A DNA stretch of 64,000 bases from Lingula anatina. Its lineage: Eukaryota; Brachiopoda; Lingulata; Lingulida; Lingulidae. The position numbers and the translations under genes are program-made. The notes below the pieces were generated by a model. It saw only the letters and a list, made by a program, of their open reading frames with translations. It was not told where the DNA came from and did no database searches. Where the stretch lies: contig NW_019775443.1 of NCBI RefSeq assembly GCF_001039355.2, positions 267,945 through 331,944 of the forward strand, written 5' to 3'. The number at the start of each line of letters is the position of its first letter. The stretch's first letter is position 1. Below are positions 60,201 to 64,000 of the stretch, in pieces.

Positions 60201-63200
60201 TAGATATTTATTTTAAAGTGTTGTCCAAGAAAGACGGCATTTTCAAATTAATTCTGACTCACCCTCCCTCTATGTTTCTCTCTTTCTCTCTCTTCCCAAC
60301 AAAGGGTTAAATTTGCCTATCGTGAACAAGATCTCGGTAAATTCAGTATGAAAACAACCACCCATTATGCAATTCTTAGATTGTTGTTAACTATTCAGGT
60401 GTCAACCAAATTATTTCCTTTATAAGCAAACTTACTGTTGTTGTTATTGCGATGATTGTAGATTTTGTTTACAATCAAATAGAGAACTACACTGTGTCAA
60501 ACTTAAGTTATCAAAGAAAGCACCGTACATTGCTAGGGACGTAACAAGGCAGACAGGTGTTAGCTTAGTATATGGGCAGTGTATCCTGATTTGGATGGAC
60601 TTAAGTTGTCTTACCCTGCATATTGTCAGGTAAGCCAAAACTGATAAATTAGTAACGAATTAGTTTTTTAAGTGCATTCCTAACTGTATAAATTCGTTCT
60701 TATGCTTTTCGTGAACTCCTTTTCATTTTTAGAATAATCTTATCTAAGGCGTTGGTAGGTGAACTCGCCCGAGTGAATAACTGTGTACACTTGTTTTGTT
60801 GTGGCAATGATCAGTTCTATCGTTTGCTCCAAACGGGTTGAATATAAAGTGGCCCCTTTAGTTCACGGTCTGTGTTGCGATAACCATCTACGTAACTTGG
60901 GAACAACAAGACTGTAATTGTATATTTCATACATTCAAAGAATTAAATTAAACGGCGTCATATATCACAACGGCATAGTACACAAAGTAACGAACGTCAG
61001 CACTTCGAGATCAATCGAAGTTTGGTGAGGCCTTGTCACGTTGTCTGTGGACTACCGAAGAAGTTCTCTGAATCAGGGTAAATTCATGTGTTTTATATTC
61101 CTTTTTTGTGACCATTTCTTAGTGCGGTGTGTTGAATTAACGTAGTTCGGTGACTGGTGGTTAAAGACTCGGGAAAATTGGTTCAGTTTTCCCACCAGAA
61201 TTTCCACTAAAACACTTTGCTTAGTTAATAGTGGATAAATGCCATCTTCTGTGTTTTTTTTCTTTTGTCAAAAAGAATCTATGTAACTCTTTAGGGATAT
61301 AAACAGGTACCTGTACAGTATAATAAAAATCCGAGTCTTGATGCTCTTTTATTTGCACGTTTTTTAATAAGAATTGTTCACACAAAAAATACCGAAGTTC
61401 ATCACCTGCTGCTTTAATACTTTGTACAGGTAAACTAGTTACACCTTGTGTGGTGTTTAAAAAAAAATGTAAGTTGTTGTCCTCTGTACCGCCTAACGTA
61501 TTGCACTGCAAGAGTGGAAAACTGCAGTGCGTTTTAATCTTTTCTGAACAGATTCTTTAAATACAAATGCCTTTGTTGCCCAGAACATTTCAGTTGTTGT
61601 TTGTGGTAGATGGTCGCGAAAAAAAGAAGAAAATAGAAGAAGAAAAAAAAACTAGATTTTCTGCAGTTTTAGACTTCTTTCTGATACATGTAGGTAACTA
61701 ACCGTTCCTCTATCGAGTTCCAATCTTAAAAAATAATATAAGGCATTTCTATCGCGAAAAAGAAACTTTTTTCATAATTTTTCATAACTTGAAATGTGCT
61801 TTTTCACCAATTCAAAACACTGTTTGAAAATCATTCTTAGTGGTTTTGAACTTTGAACAGGGATTTTAATTTCCTTACATAAATAGGATAGAAATGCCCG
61901 AGTGACGTACAAAAGCACAGGTATTTTTAACACGAAGACATAATACAAGGTTGGGTTAAACCTACTTATATAAAAAATACAATTTTTACATTATATTTTT
62001 CGATTATGTAAGTCACACAAGGGAAAGCTTAATGTTCCCCTCATTACCACTGATTTGGAGAGAATGAGATGGGCTAAAGGTATTCAATGCAGTGCAACAA
62101 TGACCATATTTGTTTGAATCAAAAACATTGAATATCCAAAATAGTCCGAAATTTTAAGTCACAATAGATCAACAAATGTACCTTAACTACCGGCGAATTA
62201 TTTTATTCATACTTTTTGCTGGTCAATATGAGATTACCAAGAGCAGTAAGCAATAGTTTGTGCTAACGGACTACTGGTTACGTATATGCGCATCAAAGGA
62301 AGTGTAGTGTCAACGACTTTTATACCCACTTCCAATCAATCCACGTTGCCTTGACTTGACTAAATAGGGTGAACAACGCCAAATTAAAATTCTACAAGTG
62401 ATAGGGGAAACAATTCTAAAATTCTAGTATGTAATAAGATCCTTAGCCATTTACAGAGGCCCAGATTCAATATTTGGTTTAACCAGTACTTGATGTTCAT
62501 TACCTACATCGTGCTGCACCTTACACACAAATAACCGCCCAACAATCGGTATCAATTTCGTTTTACATATTAGATTGTATAGTTTCTTCTTGCTTCGAAC
62601 TATAAATCTAGAGTTGTTCTTCAGTTGTGCGCCGGGATAAAAGCTGTAAGAGGAACCGTGAATTGTGACATATAATGCGATTGATGAACCCATGTAAAAC
62701 AAATTTTAGAATAATAGAAAAGAGGTCCTAGGTAGAAGAGGCGTCGTGCCCATTTCGAAGGACAAACATAGCCAGACTGAAAACGGTCACATTTCAATAT
62801 TGATCCCCGAGATTAGGAGGGCTCTGAAAGGGTATGCAGAGATTAAGGATGTTTGCACGATACTTATGTGGGAATATCTCTAATTTCATTTAATGTGTTT
62901 GTATTATTTACAGGTTACTTTGGGCACCTGTCACAAATAGCAAGGCGACACGGACGACGTGAATATGATCATCATACATCCCGAAAAGTTAATGCATAAG
63001 GTCTACAGCAATTATTGAACCAGCTTCGATTTAATCCAACGGGAGCTTCACATATCCACTGACAGGATAAAGTAAATTGTGGAACAAAAGACTGAGAGAA
63101 CACATTCAAGATGCATATTGATCAATAACACATATAACATAAAGCGTTGTAGGATAAATCAATATTCCTAGAGGCAAAGGAAATTGAATTGAGGGCACTG

Positions 63201-63259
63201 TCAGATTTGTTATGATAAACATTAGCGTGTCTATGCGTTTGCCATCTACTACATGTACC
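57216..63259. other. Region between the Trunk-like gene and the last gene, no further gene recognised
   Basis: It holds the 3' flank of the Trunk-like gene, a three-copy repeat (57661-58100), poly-G runs at 58256-58273 and 59409-59423, and AT-rich sequence. A good acceptor (TTATTTACAG, ending at 62914) could start the exon that carries the final CDS. Matching 5' non-coding exons may lie near 60960-61080, but this is a guess. Confidence 0.4.
57661..58100 (+). repeat. Three tandem copies of a ~110-160-bp unit
   Basis: Copies at about 57661-57811, 57812-57933 and 57934-58100 share TAATTAAATAT(A/C)TTTATGTT, then ATAATTGTTTATTG, and end TTTTTCGACAAAAGTT. The second copy begins without the ~40-bp leader (TGTTTCT(A/T)ACAAATCAGC) that the other two have. 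It lies 3' of the Trunk-like gene, possibly in its UTR. Confidence 0.88.
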
Positions 63260-64000
63260 ATGGAAAATGGCAGCGAGTCAACGCGGGCGCAATCTGCACG
63301 AAGGAAATCAAGCACTAAGTACGCTTGGGGTCCAAGTGCTGGGGAAAAAGATGCGGACAGAAGAGTAAAAGATGAAAAAACTGAAAAGCTTCCCCGATTA
63401 CTGCGAAAAAAGGAAGGTTTGATCACAGCAGTGAGGCGCTCTCAGTCATCTTCAGCGAGAGAACAAGAAGACGAGATCGAAAGAATAAAAAGGGCCAACC
63501 GGCGCGAGTCGCTTGCTTTTGGCAACGCTACTGCTGATGAAAGTCGCCCAAACTCAGCGAGGTCCATTTCTCCAGATTCCTCGGCTGTGACAGGAGGGGA
63601 GGGTGGTGGCAACAGCTCTCAGAATATCTGGATTGAATTTGAAAATCATATCAAAAGTATAGATGACGATTCTTCGAAAATTAGGACTTTTCAACAAAAC
63701 AAAGTTAACTTCCGATCTAGCGAGACATTTCAAAAAGTTGCTGGAGAATTCCGGAGTGAAAAATCAAGACAAAATATAGGGTTTGGGACAAATTTGAGGA
63801 TAAAAAAATTCACAGCAAACAGGTCAAATAAGCACCAAGAAACGGAACCACAGCATGGAGAGAATGAGACAGAGACAGAAAACCAGATAAACCCAGAAAA
63901 AGAAACAAAACAAGGAAAACCAATGCGTTGGTCTGTTATAAAGCAAGGGGTTAAGGAAGTGCAAGAGGAGAAAAAAGGAAAAGACGCAGGAAATCTTACA
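63260..64000 (+). CDS. Unrecognised basic, Ser/Glu/Lys-rich protein, N-terminal part
   Basis: An open frame of 247 codons from an ATG in a strong context (ACCATGG) that runs off the window end. Two upstream in-frame ATGs (63209 and 63233) follow an in-frame TGA and lie in weaker contexts. The protein starts MENGSESTRAQSARRKSSTK and is charged and probably disordered throughout, with one more ordered-looking patch (NIWIEFENHIKSIDDD) and PMRWSVIKQGVKEVQEEKK near the end. There is no signal peptide or membrane segment so far. It reads like the cytosolic N-terminus of a longer protein. I do not recognise the family. Confidence 0.75.
   Translation, partial: MENGSESTRAQSARRKSSTKYAWGPSAGEKDADRRVKDEKTEKLPRLLRKKEGLITAVRRSQSSSAREQEDEIERIKRANRRESLAFGNATADESRPNSARSISPDSSAVTGGEGGGNSSQNIWIEFENHIKSIDDDSSKIRTFQQNKVNFRSSETFQKVAGEFRSEKSRQNIGFGTNLRIKKFTANRSNKHQETEPQHGENETETENQINPEKETKQGKPMRWSVIKQGVKEVQEEKKGKDAGNLT

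Noticed and set aside
61221-61511. 96-residue open frame on the minus strand
   Set aside because: No family resemblance, no signal peptide, and AT-rich flanks; open frames this long occur by chance here.
62451-62702. 83-residue minus-strand frame starting MFYMGSSIALYV
   Set aside because: No recognisable domain or neighbouring exons; probably chance.
63106-63426. 106-residue minus-strand frame
   Set aside because: Overlaps the start of the plus-strand CDS at 63260, which has a better start context and stays open to the window end.
1-64000. tRNA, rRNA, CRISPR array or bacterial operon features
   Set aside because: No cloverleaf with A/B boxes, no rRNA-like conserved blocks and no spaced direct repeats of CRISPR type; all genes are spliced or eukaryotic in form.

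Overview
The window looks like nuclear DNA from an AT-rich, intron-dense metazoan. It carries many short inverted-repeat elements, homopolymer and dinucleotide tracts, and allelic-looking local duplications next to gap characters. A heterozygous marine invertebrate, perhaps a lophotrochozoan, would fit, but the sequence does not name the species. I assembled gene models by hand from splice signals, reading phase and recalled family sequences; no alignment was run.

Layout: (1) 3188-12096, minus strand: a centromere protein C (CENP-C/Mif2) gene. Sixteen coding exons join in frame to 1197 codons, with a Mif2-like N-terminal motif, the CENP-C signature motif and the C-terminal cupin. (2) 12097-14893: the region between two divergent genes, with a foldback element. 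(3) 14894-25885, plus strand: HAUS3, a subunit of the augmin complex. Thirteen coding exons give 615 codons. Its introns hold a hAT-like foldback element, a ~188-bp tandem repeat array, a PIF/Harbinger-like MITE and a broken THAP-domain transposase. (4) 27132-52639, minus strand: cyclin-G-associated kinase (GAK). Twenty-five coding exons give 1368 codons: kinase, PTEN-like/C2 module, clathrin/adaptor-motif linker and C-terminal J domain. HAUS3 and GAK converge. Two stretches of GAK (exons 19-20 and exon 15) appear twice around a single N and are probably merged haplotypes. (5) 56427-57215, plus strand: an intronless secreted precursor with a C-terminal eight-cysteine domain resembling PTTH/Trunk, the arthropod ligands of the receptor Torso. 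(6) 63260 to the window end, plus strand: the first 247 codons of an unrecognised basic, serine-rich protein that continues beyond the window.

Three neighbouring genes act in or around mitosis. CENP-C is the inner kinetochore scaffold. Augmin nucleates branched spindle microtubules. GAK uncoats clathrin and is also reported to support chromosome congression. From general knowledge, their human orthologues all lie on chromosome 4 (GAK and HAUS3 at 4p16.3, CENPC at 4q13), so this cluster may be a remnant of an ancestral linkage group. The Trunk-like gene is the most unusual protein-coding element in the window.
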